This document shows positions 9,032 through 18,280 of a stretch of DNA of 64,000 nucleotides, piece after piece. The DNA is taken from positions 217,202 through 281,201 of the forward strand of contig NZ_AUFO01000011.1 of the NCBI RefSeq assembly GCF_000426545.1. The letters are read 5' to 3'. The stretch comes from Paenibacillus massiliensis subsp. panacisoli DSM 21345 (GTDB lineage: Bacteria > Bacillota > Bacilli > Paenibacillales > Paenibacillaceae). Each line of letters begins with the position of its first letter. The stretch's first letter is position 1. The translations under genes were made by a program, and so were the position numbers. The notes beneath the pieces are model-generated. The model was not told the origin of the DNA. It searched no databases and saw only the letters and a list, made by a program, of their open reading frames with translations.

Positions 9032-9502
9032 ATGAAAAAAATGATGCTTCCCGTAATGGCTTTGATCCTGTCCCTGTTCACAGTACTTGGTTCTGCTTCA
9101 GCAGCAACAACAGCAACAGCAGCAGCTCCGGCTGACGGCAATTATACAGTTCAATTCAAGGTGCTTAAGGATGGTACAGATACGGCTTCCATGATGGATA
9201 CTTACACCGTGAAACCAGCCCAAATCAAGGTGACTAACGGTCAGGCTTATGCTTACGTGACTTTGAAGAACAGCAGCTGGATTACTAAATTCCAGGTAGA
9301 ACAAAATGGACAATATGTGAACGCTGAAGTAATCAGCACGAACCCAACAGCGAACACACGTGTTGTGGGATTCCCGGTAGCAGACCTGTCCGCGAAGCTG
9401 AATGCATACACTGAGGTGTCTGTACCAGCGATCAACTACAGTGGCCAATATGAAGTGCAGATCAAATTCGACACAGCTACACTGGCTGTTGCGGCCCAAT
9501 AA
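9032..9502 (+). CDS. Secreted single-NEAT hemophore
   Basis: A 156-residue protein with a signal peptide (cleavage after ASA) and one NEAT domain filling the mature part. No sorting signal follows, so it is probably released, like IsdX1 of Bacillus anthracis. The heme motifs are present: TASMMDTY and YSGQY. ATG at 9032 is preferred because GAGGAG lies 10 bases upstream; earlier in-frame ATGs at 9011 and 9023 are too close to it or have none. Confidence 0.87.
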   Translation: MKKMMLPVMALILSLFTVLGSASAATTATAAAPADGNYTVQFKVLKDGTDTASMMDTYTVKPAQIKVTNGQAYAYVTLKNSSWITKFQVEQNGQYVNAEVISTNPTANTRVVGFPVADLSAKLNAYTEVSVPAINYSGQYEVQIKFDTATLAVAAQ

Positions 9503-9658
9503 TAAAGCGATATCTAACAACCTTTGTTTTTTACGAGCACTCCAGCTGTTGCAGCCGCTGCTAGTGGCTGCGACGGATCTGGGGGCCGGTTCATTATGGA
9601 TATAAACAGCGGACGCGAGCAGATCGCGGCTACATTTGATTAAGGGGAGAACATTACA

Positions 9659-12600
9659 TTGAATAGATTAGTCAAGCAGACTGCCTCTGTATTTTTCGCG
9701 CTCTGTCTATTATTGAGTTCCTTGCAAATACCAGGCTGGGCAACTACAGCTTCGGCTGCTTCGGGTGAAGAGGCGCGTCTTACGGGATCTGCACCAGATT
9801 CCAATGGTGAAGTACGTGTGAATGTAGGCTTTGGTGGAGTTACAGACAGTGTATACACCAGCGTATATGGTCATACAGCTCAAATTTCTTATGATGACCA
9901 GAAGCTTGAACTGATTACCTCGAATTCCTTGCTGAACGGATTTAGCGTACAGACGACTCCGCAGGGAACAGGCAAGGTATTGGTACAATCGACGGCGGAT
10001 TCCCTCGAAGATGGTGGGGCTGCAGTCAATCAAAATGCAGTACAACTGGTGTTCAAGACCAAACCAGCAGCACAGGCTGCGAATACGACAATAGAGCTGG
10101 AAGCGGCTTCTGTAACGAATGTTAACGGGGATTCTTTTAGCTTTGCTAACCTGGGTTCCTATGATGTGACGATTCCGGCAGCAACAACTTCTGCAGCGAT
10201 CCCGGACGGGACATATAAGCTAGGCTTCAACATTCTTAAGGATGGCACAGATGATACTTCTGTTATGTATCAATATGTGGATGCAACCAGTGGCAAGCTG
10301 GAAGTCATTAATGGCAAGCAGTATGTTTCTTTCGAATTAACGCAAGATCAGGAGATCACAGGCTTTAAGACTGAGATCAACGGACAATTGCAAGATGCAG
10401 CAAGAACGTCCGTCGAGGACAATCGGGCTATCGTTCGTTTTGAAGTAGCGGATGTAAATGAGCGACTGAATGGATGGGTCAAAATCTACTGGGATATGAC
10501 CGCTATTATGGGTTTCCCATTCATTTATGATGAAGAATACAATGTCGACCTGACTTTTGATACAAGCGGTATTGTGATTACTCCTCCTGCAAGCACAACT
10601 CCTATCAAGTTCAACGTTCTGAAAGACGGGACTGATGACACATCATCCATGAGCAGAAGTGTTGACCTGAACAGTGGTGAGCTGAGTGAAGTGAACGGGA
10701 AGAAATACGTATCCCTCAAGCTGCTGAGCAGCAGCATGATTACCTCATTCCAGACGGAGCTGAACGGTACATTCGTGGAGACGGAGAAGGTAAGTGAGGA
10801 TGCGGCAACGAATACGCGGATCGTTCGCTTTGAAGTAACGGATCTGACGAGCCGTCTGAAAGGAAAAGTATCCGTGAATGCAGGTCCTATGGGCTTGATG
10901 GTCCATAATGTGGATCTGGTGTTCCCGGAATACTACCAAGCAGAAGCTCCAACAACTCCTATTAAGTTCAACGTATTGAAGGATGGCACAAACGATGTAT
11001 CATCCATGAGCAGAAGTGTGGACCTGAACAGTGGCGAGCTGAGCGAAGTGAACGGGAAGAAATACGTCTCCTTCAAGCTACTGAGCAGCAGCATGATTAC
11101 CTCGTTCCAGACGGAGCTGAACGGTGCATTCGTGGAGACAGAGAAGGTAAGTGAAGATGCAGCGACGAATACGCGGATCGTTCGCTTTGAAGTAACGGAT
11201 CTGACGAGCCGTTTGAAAGGGAAAGTATCGGTAAATGCAGGCCCTATGGGCTTGATGGTGCACAATGTGGATTTGGTGTTCACAGACTATCTGAGAGTAG
11301 ATACTCCAATTAAGTTCAATGTTCTCAAAGATGGAACGGACGAGACATCGTCCATGAGCAGAAGTGTGGATCTGAGCAGTGGTATATTGAGCGAAGTAGG
11401 CGGGAAGAAGTACGTCTCCTTCAAGCTGCTGAGCAGCAGTATGATTACTTCGTTCCAGACGGAGCTGAATGGTACATTTGTGGAGACAGAGAAGGTAAGT
11501 GAGGATACGGCGACGAATACGCGGATCGTTCGCTTTGAAGTAACGGATCTGACAAGCCGTCTGAAAGGAAAAGTATCCGTGAACGCAGGCCCTATGGGCT
11601 TGATGGTGCACAATGTGGATCTGGTGTTCACGGACTATTTCAAAGGCGATACTCCTGTAACTCCTGAGCCTGTTCCTAACCCAGATCCAGAGGTTATTGC
11701 CGATGGAACCTATCCGATTGCATTCAATATCCTCAAAGAGGGTACGAATGAATCATCCGTTATGTACACGTATGTAGACCAGAACAGTGGCCAACTGACT
11801 GCTGCTAATGGCAAATACCATGTAACGTTCACATTGAAGCAAAGCAAGGAGATTACCAGCTTCAAGACCGCAGTTAACGGCGTACTCACCGATACGGAAG
11901 TGGTAAGTCAGGATACAGGAGCTAACCAACGTACCGTTCGTTTTGAAGTGCCTAATCCAAGTGAGCGCCTGAAAGGCTGGGTGCAGATTGATTGGCCTGC
12001 GATCTCGTACCACGAAGCATACAATGTGGATCTGGTATTCTCACTGGATAATGTCCCTGGAACCCCGGTAACACCTGGTAATCCAGAGACACCAGTCACT
12101 CCAACACCTGTACCAGGTGGCGGTGGTGGCGTTACACCTCCTAAGAGTGAGGATGGCGTGTACAGCATCAACTTCAGAGCGTTCTATCCGGATGGTGTGA
12201 AGGAATCCCGTATGTCTACGTATCTGGTAAGCCCGGCGACCCTTAATATTATGGGCAACCGCAAGACCATCTCGATTACGGTCAAAGAGAGCAACTATAT
12301 TCTCGGCATGCAAGTGAACAACGGTAGCGGATATGAAGAAGTGACTACGGTAAGTTCCGATTCTGGACAAAACACTCGCGTCATTTCCTTTGATGTCAAT
12401 GATCTGAATCAGCCGGTATGGTCCAAGGTTCAGGTAGATATTCCGGAGATCAACTATTCCGGTGATTATGATGTACTGTTGGTATTCTATCCAAGCACGA
12501 TCAAAGAAGGAGCACCAGACCCATATGTGAGCTCTGGCGAAGTGCCAGCAGTAAGTCTGCTGGAGGATGGAGAATACTCCATTCCACTGGAGGTGAAGGA

Positions 12601-13828
12601 TACTGCAACTGGTCGTCTGTCGTCCGTGCAGGATAGATTCATCAGCCCGGCTGGCTTGATCGTAAGCAACAAGAAAAATGAAGTTCAGTTGACGATTCGT
12701 CAAAGTGATACAGTGTCCGATATCGAGATTGATAGCGGTGAGGCTTATAAAAAACCGACGGTAGTCCGTGAAGATGCGAAACAGAATGCTCGTGTCATCA
12801 AGTTCGCAGTTAACGATCTGACGAAGCCAATCTTCATGAATGTAAACGTGGCAGGTAATGAGCACAAGCTGCAAATTACCTTCAACATTGGCGACATCGA
12901 AAAGGGTCTGCCTAAAGCTTATGTAGAACCAGCACCGCTTCCGGAGCCTGTTCTGGAGGAAGGACAGTATAACGTTGGCTTCAAGCTGTCTGGTCCGGAA
13001 GGTGTCGATCAATACTTCGGAGAAGGAGCATCTCTCACAGTTAAAGATGGCAAAGTTCAAGCACGTGTTACATTGAACCGTAGCTCATCTGTGAAGGACT
13101 TCACTGTGCTGCAAGGCGACAGCTATGTATCACCAGAGGTGAGTGCTAATGACGAGACGCGGGATCAGCGTCAGGTAACGTTCACACCAGATTCATTGGT
13201 TCAGCCGCTAAAAGCGAAGCTGCACATTACAGCACCTGTAACTCCTGCTCCGGCTGCTGATCAAGCAGGTGTGACAACAGGATCTGCAAGCTTTGAGCAA
13301 CCGCTGTTCCTGAGTGCACTATCTGCTCTGACAGAGAATGCTGCAGCAGCTCAAGCACTTGAGCAGCAAGCTGAGATCGTATTGGCTGATGGTGAATATG
13401 ATCTGGAGCTCACGTTCGATGCCAATAGCATTAAGCGTGTTCCTGTAGCTACAGCTGATACGGCTGGGCAGAATGGAACGACTTCCGGGTCCGGTGCTTC
13501 TGCATCCACCACAGATACTTCAACCAATGGAGACAGAACGCCGAATTCCTCCTCTGATAAGAACACTGCAGCTGCCACACCAGGTAAAGCTGGTGCGAAC
13601 GGACAGGAAGACGCACAGCCTGCCTTTGACCGCAATGCAGATGCGAATCAGGGAGGGGCACGTAATGCCTCGACTACGGGCGCAGAAGCAACAGGAGCCG
13701 CAGGAGCACGTAACTCTGACAACCCTTCAACGGGTGATAACTCTCCTGTAATGCTCTATGCCATGCTGATGGCGGGATCTGCAGCGATGCTGATTCGCTT
13801 CCGTCTGCAGCGCAAAAAACAGCAATAA
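9659..13828 (+). CDS. Giant wall-anchored protein with cohesin-like domain and eight NEAT-like modules
   Basis: A 1389-residue surface protein starting at TTG 9659 behind AAGGGGAG. Order: signal peptide; cohesin-like domain (about 35-175, with ISYDDQKLEL and VQLVFKTKP); NEAT1 (180-308); near-identical NEAT2-4 (314-426, 433-545, 549-661); NEAT5 (680-800); NEAT6 (830-945); NEAT7 (967-1080); NEAT8 (1098-1262, with about 50 extra residues before the last strand); low-complexity linker; DNPSTGD sorting signal (about 1354) with membrane segment and RKK tail. The YxxxY heme motif is kept in NEAT1 (YDEEY), NEAT5 (YHEAY) and NEAT6 (YSGDY) and lost in 2, 3, 4, 7 and 8. It probably captures heme or hemoproteins at the cell surface. 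Confidence 0.9.
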   Translation: MNRLVKQTASVFFALCLLLSSLQIPGWATTASAASGEEARLTGSAPDSNGEVRVNVGFGGVTDSVYTSVYGHTAQISYDDQKLELITSNSLLNGFSVQTTPQGTGKVLVQSTADSLEDGGAAVNQNAVQLVFKTKPAAQAANTTIELEAASVTNVNGDSFSFANLGSYDVTIPAATTSAAIPDGTYKLGFNILKDGTDDTSVMYQYVDATSGKLEVINGKQYVSFELTQDQEITGFKTEINGQLQDAARTSVEDNRAIVRFEVADVNERLNGWVKIYWDMTAIMGFPFIYDEEYNVDLTFDTSGIVITPPASTTPIKFNVLKDGTDDTSSMSRSVDLNSGELSEVNGKKYVSLKLLSSSMITSFQTELNGTFVETEKVSEDAATNTRIVRFEVTDLTSRLKGKVSVNAGPMGLMVHNVDLVFPEYYQAEAPTTPIKFNVLKDGTNDVSSMSRSVDLNSGELSEVNGKKYVSFKLLSSSMITSFQTELNGAFVETEKVSEDAATNTRIVRFEVTDLTSRLKGKVSVNAGPMGLMVHNVDLVFTDYLRVDTPIKFNVLKDGTDETSSMSRSVDLSSGILSEVGGKKYVSFKLLSSSMITSFQTELNGTFVETEKVSEDTATNTRIVRFEVTDLTSRLKGKVSVNAGPMGLMVHNVDLVFTDYFKGDTPVTPEPVPNPDPEVIADGTYPIAFNILKEGTNESSVMYTYVDQNSGQLTAANGKYHVTFTLKQSKEITSFKTAVNGVLTDTEVVSQDTGANQRTVRFEVPNPSERLKGWVQIDWPAISYHEAYNVDLVFSLDNVPGTPVTPGNPETPVTPTPVPGGGGGVTPPKSEDGVYSINFRAFYPDGVKESRMSTYLVSPATLNIMGNRKTISITVKESNYILGMQVNNGSGYEEVTTVSSDSGQNTRVISFDVNDLNQPVWSKVQVDIPEINYSGDYDVLLVFYPSTIKEGAPDPYVSSGEVPAVSLLEDGEYSIPLEVKDTATGRLSSVQDRFISPAGLIVSNKKNEVQLTIRQSDTVSDIEIDSGEAYKKPTVVREDAKQNARVIKFAVNDLTKPIFMNVNVAGNEHKLQITFNIGDIEKGLPKAYVEPAPLPEPVLEEGQYNVGFKLSGPEGVDQYFGEGASLTVKDGKVQARVTLNRSSSVKDFTVLQGDSYVSPEVSANDETRDQRQVTFTPDSLVQPLKAKLHITAPVTPAPAADQAGVTTGSASFEQPLFLSALSALTENAAAAQALEQQAEIVLADGEYDLELTFDANSIKRVPVATADTAGQNGTTSGSGASASTTDTSTNGDRTPNSSSDKNTAAATPGKAGANGQEDAQPAFDRNADANQGGARNASTTGAEATGAAGARNSDNPSTGDNSPVMLYAMLMAGSAAMLIRFRLQRKKQQ
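10598..11641 (+). repeat. Three tandem near-identical NEAT-coding repeats
   Basis: Copies begin near 10598, 10955 and 11303 (periods about 357 and 348 bp). Long stretches are identical at DNA level, including the part coding MITSFQTELNG and the GPMGLMVHNVDL end. This suggests recent duplication or ongoing conversion. Confidence 0.9.
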
Positions 13829-13953
13829 GTAACAAGAAGCACCTACGATAACAGTAATAGCTCTATAACAGTAATCGTTGGATAACAATAGTAGACAGTG
13901 CTTGGATTCACTAAGCCAGTTACAACACATCACCTGATGTAATCACGTATATC

Positions 13954-13990
13954 AATCTTGGCGGGCTTCCATAGCTCGCCAAGATTTGCT
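13954..13990 (+). terminator. Hairpin terminator after the giant NEAT gene
   Basis: A 13-bp inverted repeat with one mismatch (13954-13966 against 13974-13986) is followed by TGCTTTA. It may partly end NEAT transcription before the importer genes; the T run is weak. No Fur box is evident before the next gene. Confidence 0.55.
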
Positions 13991-14045
13991 TTAGGATGAT
14001 GACTGCAGTAAATAATATCAATGCTATTGCATAAGGAGAACATTC

Positions 14046-14960
14046 ATGTTGAGCAAGCAACGATTTAGTAAAATACATGGCCTGTCCGTCTTGCTCCTGC
14101 TACTCGTTCTGGTTGGCTGTGGGGGTACTCCCACAGCGGGGCAAGTAGACCAGCAGGCAGAGGAGACTGCTTCATCGTCATCTGCACAGGAGCATAGAAT
14201 CGTATCCACGACCGTTGCTGTCACAGAGATTATGGACGCACTGGAGATCGATCTGGTCGGCGTGCCGACGAGCACCAAGACTTTGCCAGCAAGGTATGAT
14301 GGGCTAACTCCCATTGGCAACCCTATGAGTCCTGATATGGAGGTAGTGAAATCTCTTCGTCCAACGGAGGTTCTGTCCGTATCGACCTTGCAATACGATC
14401 TTCAGCCTACCTTTGAGAAATTCGGCATTAAGGCTGATTTTCTGAATCTGCAAAGTCTGGGGAATATGGAAGAGACTATTACGAGACTTGGACAGACGTA
14501 TGATCGTGAGGAGCAAGCTACAGCGTTGATATCCCGTTATGAGGAGAAGCGTGCTCAGATTGAGCAGGCGGTTGCTGGAAAGGATAAGCCGAAGGTTCTC
14601 ATTCTGCTAGGCGTGCCAGGAAGCTATCTGGTGGCTACGGAGAATTCATTTATTGGAGATCTGGTCAAGCTGGCAGGGGGAGAGAATATCGTTCAGAACG
14701 AGAATGTGGAATATTTGGCCTCCAACACAGAGTATTTGCAGCAGGCGAATCCTGATGTCATTTTGCGTGCCGCGCATGGTATGCCTGATGAGGTCGTCAA
14801 GATGTTCAACCAGGAGTTCGCAACCAATGATATCTGGAAGCATTTCAGTGCTGTTCAGAATGGTAGAGTATATGATCTGGAGGAAAGTCTGTTCGGAACT
14901 ACAGCCAATCTGGCCGCTGATCAGGCATTGGATGAGCTGCAGAAGATGCTCTATCCGTAA
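14046..14960 (+). CDS. isdE: Heme-binding lipoprotein IsdE
   Basis: A 304-residue lipoprotein with lipobox LVGC (Cys25). The two heme ligands of S. aureus IsdE (Met78 and His229) correspond to Met94 in GNPMSPDME and His244 in RAAHGMPDEV, 150 residues apart against 151. It would take heme from the NEAT proteins and deliver it to the permease encoded next. ATG at 14046 follows AAGGAGA. Confidence 0.9.
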   Translation: MLSKQRFSKIHGLSVLLLLLVLVGCGGTPTAGQVDQQAEETASSSSAQEHRIVSTTVAVTEIMDALEIDLVGVPTSTKTLPARYDGLTPIGNPMSPDMEVVKSLRPTEVLSVSTLQYDLQPTFEKFGIKADFLNLQSLGNMEETITRLGQTYDREEQATALISRYEEKRAQIEQAVAGKDKPKVLILLGVPGSYLVATENSFIGDLVKLAGGENIVQNENVEYLASNTEYLQQANPDVILRAAHGMPDEVVKMFNQEFATNDIWKHFSAVQNGRVYDLEESLFGTTANLAADQALDELQKMLYP

Positions 14961-15106
14961 TTGTCGCTGTATTCATGGACATCTATTGCAGTCTAGGATT
15001 TTGTAGCTAAGGTCTGTATAGTCCCGGGTTTGTATAGTCCAAGACTTGTAGAGTCGAAGTTACATTGCTTGACCCATTCTAAGTAAACATAAGGAAGTAC
15101 TCTCTC

Positions 15107-16093
15107 ATGAATAAAAAAGTATGGAGCTTTGTCATTGTCATTGCTCTTCTGGGATATATGGTGATTTTGTCTGCAGTGACCGGCAGCCTGAAGGTGAGCT
15201 TCGGGGAGTTCCTTCAAGGAATGTGGACAGGGAATAATGAGACTGTCGAGGTCATCAAGGATCTGCGCTTACCACGGATTATCGTAGCGATGTTCGCTGG
15301 AGCGGCGCTTGCCGTAGCAGGGGTGCTTCTGCAGGCTGTTATGCGTAATCCACTAGCTGATGCAGGCGTGATCGGGATCTCTGCGGGGGCTAACTTTATC
15401 CCCACGATTGTCATTTTTCTACTGCCCCAATTGTATTATTACTCGCCTCTGATGGCCTTCGTAGGCGGGGCGCTTGCTTGCTTCCTAGTCTATACCTTAT
15501 CCTGGAAGTCAGGATTAAGTCCCATTCGCATCGTGCTCGTAGGGATCGCAGTCAATGCTATGTTCACTGGGCTGAACGAAGCGTTCATTATCGCCTGCAG
15601 CTACATTATGGGCTCGAATATCAATCCGTCGACGACCTCCAACATTACGATGCTGACATGGATGGATGTACAGACGATGGTGACCTATGGCGGCATTGGC
15701 CTTGTTCTGTCCCTCCTGCTGGTAACCTGGTGCAATATGCTCTCCCTGCAGGACAAGACAGCCAGCAATCTGGGGCTGCGTGTCACCAGAGCAAGACTTC
15801 TCATATCCGCTGTTGCCGTATTGCTGGCGGGTACGGCTACTGCGATTGCTGGCGTCATTTCCTTTGTCGGTCTGTTGATTCCGCATATTGCCCGGCTGCT
15901 GGTCGGCTCGGACCACAAGCTGCTGATTCCTTTCTCAGCTCTCTCCGGGGCGCTGCTGATTCTGACAGCAGATACACTTGGCCGGACGTTGGTAGCACCA
16001 TTGGAGATTCCGGCATCCACGCTGATGGCAGTTATTGGCGGACCATTTTTCATATTCCTGTTGAGAAAGAGTGACCGCATCTATGGAAATTAA
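15107..16093 (+). CDS. isdF: Heme ABC transporter permease (IsdF-like, FecCD family)
   Basis: A 328-residue polytopic FecCD permease: LRLPRIIVAMFAGAALAVAG, NPLADAGVIGISAGANF and GVISFVGLLIPHIARLL are diagnostic. It lies between isdE and an ATPase and is a diverged paralogue of the permease at 5627-6631. Short GTATAGTCC-like direct repeats fill the gap upstream (about 15014-15060). Confidence 0.92.
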   Translation: MNKKVWSFVIVIALLGYMVILSAVTGSLKVSFGEFLQGMWTGNNETVEVIKDLRLPRIIVAMFAGAALAVAGVLLQAVMRNPLADAGVIGISAGANFIPTIVIFLLPQLYYYSPLMAFVGGALACFLVYTLSWKSGLSPIRIVLVGIAVNAMFTGLNEAFIIACSYIMGSNINPSTTSNITMLTWMDVQTMVTYGGIGLVLSLLLVTWCNMLSLQDKTASNLGLRVTRARLLISAVAVLLAGTATAIAGVISFVGLLIPHIARLLVGSDHKLLIPFSALSGALLILTADTLGRTLVAPLEIPASTLMAVIGGPFFIFLLRKSDRIYGN

Positions 16094-16877
16094 AAATGTT
16101 ACCTTCTCCTATGACCGTAAAATCAATCGCCTGCAAGGCATCGAGGCCGAGGTAGAGACGGGGCGAATTACGACGATTATCGGTCCTAATGGATGTGGCA
16201 AGTCCACCCTGCTCGGCGTGATGTCGCGGCATCATGCTCCAAGTAGCGGGGAGGTCGTGCTGGATGGCAAGACGATCAGCACTTATACGCCAAAGGAATT
16301 TGCCCGCAAGTTGGCAGTAGTTCATCAACACAATCAGGCGCCCTCTGATCTGACGGTTGAGAAGCTCGTCCAATATGGGCGCATGCCGCATCGTAAATGG
16401 CTATCCGCGGATCGGGAGGAAGATGAGCGGGCGGTAGAACGGGCCTTAACGGGTACGAATCTGCTGGAGAAGCGCCAGCAGCGCATTGACGGTCTCTCTG
16501 GGGGAGAGCGACAACGAGTATGGATTGCCATGGCATTGGCGCAGGATACCCCGATTCTCTTTCTGGATGAGCCTACTACCTACCTGGATATCTACTATCA
16601 GTTGGAGATTCTTGAGCTCGTAAAGCGGCTTAATGAGGAGTTCGCGATTACCATCGTTATGGTGCTGCATGATATCAATCAAGCTATTCGTTATAGTGAT
16701 CGCATTATCGTCATGAAGGATGGTCGCATCCATAGGACTGGCATACCACAGGAGATCATTACAGAGCAGCTCATGCAGGAGGTATATGGGGTGGAGGTCA
16801 GCATTCGGCATGAGGATGACATTGGTATGCATATCATCCCGACAGGTATTGCGCAAGGAATGATCAAGCATGGATAA
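16083..16877 (+). CDS. Heme ABC transporter ATPase
   Basis: An ABC ATPase of about 264 residues with Walker A (GPNGCGKST), Q-loop (VVHQHNQ), signature (LSGGERQ), Walker B ([11 protein letters not shown]) and H-loop (VLHDI). ATG at 16083 is preferred; a GTG at 16071 in the same frame is possible but has poor ribosome-binding spacing. Either start overlaps the permease gene. It completes a second heme importer. Confidence 0.92.
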   Translation: MEIKNVTFSYDRKINRLQGIEAEVETGRITTIIGPNGCGKSTLLGVMSRHHAPSSGEVVLDGKTISTYTPKEFARKLAVVHQHNQAPSDLTVEKLVQYGRMPHRKWLSADREEDERAVERALTGTNLLEKRQQRIDGLSGGERQRVWIAMALAQDTPILFLDEPTTYLDIYYQLEILELVKRLNEEFAITIVMVLHDINQAIRYSDRIIVMKDGRIHRTGIPQEIITEQLMQEVYGVEVSIRHEDDIGMHIIPTGIAQGMIKHG

Positions 16878-17715
16878 CGCGCCGAAGCATGGAATAAGTA
16901 CAAGCCGGAAAAGGCTGCTGAATCGCTGCATGCTGGTTGTGTGGATAGGCGTCTTTTTGTTCTCGGGTGGCCGACTGCTTCAGATTGCGATGGACGATTA
17001 TATGAACCGTGAGCTGATGAAGGAGGCTGCGGCGCTGTATCATGGGGAACAGGAACCCAGCATGATAACAGCGGCTTCTGAAGAGAGGGAAGGCAGCGGA
17101 TGGACGGCTGCTGGCTCTGCTGAAGCAGGCAAGGTACGCCCACAATTCGACCCACTACTAGCGGTGAATGAGGATGTTGTCGGCTGGGTGACTATAGATG
17201 GGACACCTGTTGACTACCCGATCGTGCAGGCGCAGGACAATGCCTATTATCTGAACCGCAATTACAAGCAGGAGACGACACGGGCGGGAAGTATCTTCAT
17301 GGATTATCGCAATCGTGTAGGTGGACAGGATCGAAATACGATCATCTACGGACACCGAATGAAGGATGGTAGTATGTTCGGCAGTCTGAAGCATTATTTG
17401 GATGAGTCATATTTCAAGGAGCATGGGAAGCTCTATTATGATGATCTCTATGCCGGATACGATATTGAGATTTTCGCCGTCTATACCACCACATCTGATG
17501 TGAATTATATACGGACCGATTTTGCCACAGATGAGGAATATGGTGTTTTTCTCTCCCAAATGCAGGCCCGTTCGATCTATAACACAGGTGTAGAGGTTAC
17601 CCCTAAGGACCGTATTATTACGCTTTCTACGTGCGATTATATACTGGACCCCGACTATGGTAGATTGGTGGTGCAGGGCAAGCTCGTACCGCGTACCTCC
17701 AAAGCCGGAGTCTAG
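16870..17715 (+). CDS. srtB: Class B sortase
   Basis: A 281-residue membrane-anchored transpeptidase: one N-terminal membrane segment (about 21-40), then a sortase domain with His162 (YGHRM), Cys255 (TLSTCDY) and Arg265 (DYGRL), the catalytic triad. The surrounding GSIFMDYRN and VVGWVTIDGT are typical of class B. It overlaps the ATPase gene by 8 bp. The obvious substrates are the two upstream NEAT proteins with DNPHTGD and DNPSTGD. Confidence 0.93.
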   Translation: MDNAPKHGISTSRKRLLNRCMLVVWIGVFLFSGGRLLQIAMDDYMNRELMKEAAALYHGEQEPSMITAASEEREGSGWTAAGSAEAGKVRPQFDPLLAVNEDVVGWVTIDGTPVDYPIVQAQDNAYYLNRNYKQETTRAGSIFMDYRNRVGGQDRNTIIYGHRMKDGSMFGSLKHYLDESYFKEHGKLYYDDLYAGYDIEIFAVYTTTSDVNYIRTDFATDEEYGVFLSQMQARSIYNTGVEVTPKDRIITLSTCDYILDPDYGRLVVQGKLVPRTSKAGV

Positions 17716-18020
17716 TACCTTGACCGAATATGATTTCCATTGTGTATGATTGGGAGAACTCGTGGTTAGCGAAAAGCGGGGGCTTAACAGAGTTCGGCAG
17801 GATTCCCCGCTTGCAGCGATGCTACACTCACCTTGGATATAATCCAGGTACTGGTAGGAATAGGAGCGAGTAGGTTCCTTATATTTCATAATTCATGTAT
17901 AATATAGGGTATAGTAAGATTTTTAGAAGAGAGCATAATCTATTTCCTATGATGCATGTTTCCTATGATGTGTACTTCTTAGACTGGCCGCGATGGCGCG
18001 TTGAAAGGGGAAACGACCCT
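17716..18020 (+). other. Intergenic leader with two competing helices
   Basis: No gene is seen. GAACTC..GTTAGC (17756-17770) can pair with GCTTAAC.GAGTTC (17782-17795), while AGCGGGG (17775-17781) can pair with CCCCGCT (17805-17811). The second helix uses the loop of the first, so both cannot form in their full simple shape. No T run follows and I recognise no riboswitch class. Confidence 0.3.
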
Positions 18021-18254
18021 ATGAATACCTTCTTCGGTGAGATCACACCTGCCAAGGCAAAATTTCGATTAATTATGAATATGGTGCTGTTTTTCCTAGT
18101 TATAGGAACCATTTTTTACGCTAGAGTTACCTATCCTACTGACTCCCCAAGTATGCAGTTTCAGCATTGGGCTGCAGGAATTGTGGGTTTATCATGTGTA
18201 GCAAGGTCAGCCTACTATGCAGTGAAGCTGTACAAATATCGACAATCCGCATGA
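18021..18254 (+). CDS. Small two-segment membrane protein, unknown function
   Basis: ATG at 18021 follows AAAGGGG; a longer frame from 17895 lacks a good site. The 77-residue product has two hydrophobic segments (IMNMVLFFLVIGTIFYARV and a second around AAGIVGLSCVARSAYYAV) and a basic C-terminus. It is probably the last host gene before the prophage. I do not recognise the family. Confidence 0.6.
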   Translation: MNTFFGEITPAKAKFRLIMNMVLFFLVIGTIFYARVTYPTDSPSMQFQHWAAGIVGLSCVARSAYYAVKLYKYRQSA

Positions 18255-18280
18255 GGCTGAAATAATCTATTGAAGGCTGT

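Noticed and set aside
9550-9580. GCAGCC/GGCTGC inverted repeat as terminator before the giant NEAT gene
   Set aside because: No T run follows, and co-transcription of the NEAT genes is likely; could be a pause site at most.
11078-11611. Long reverse-strand frames under the NEAT repeats
   Set aside because: They mirror the repeated codons of the NEAT gene, have no ribosome binding sites, and encode no recognisable protein.
12041-13060. 339-codon reverse frame inside the giant NEAT gene
   Set aside because: A shadow frame: the plus strand is clearly coding with conserved NEAT motifs, and no promoter or start site is seen.
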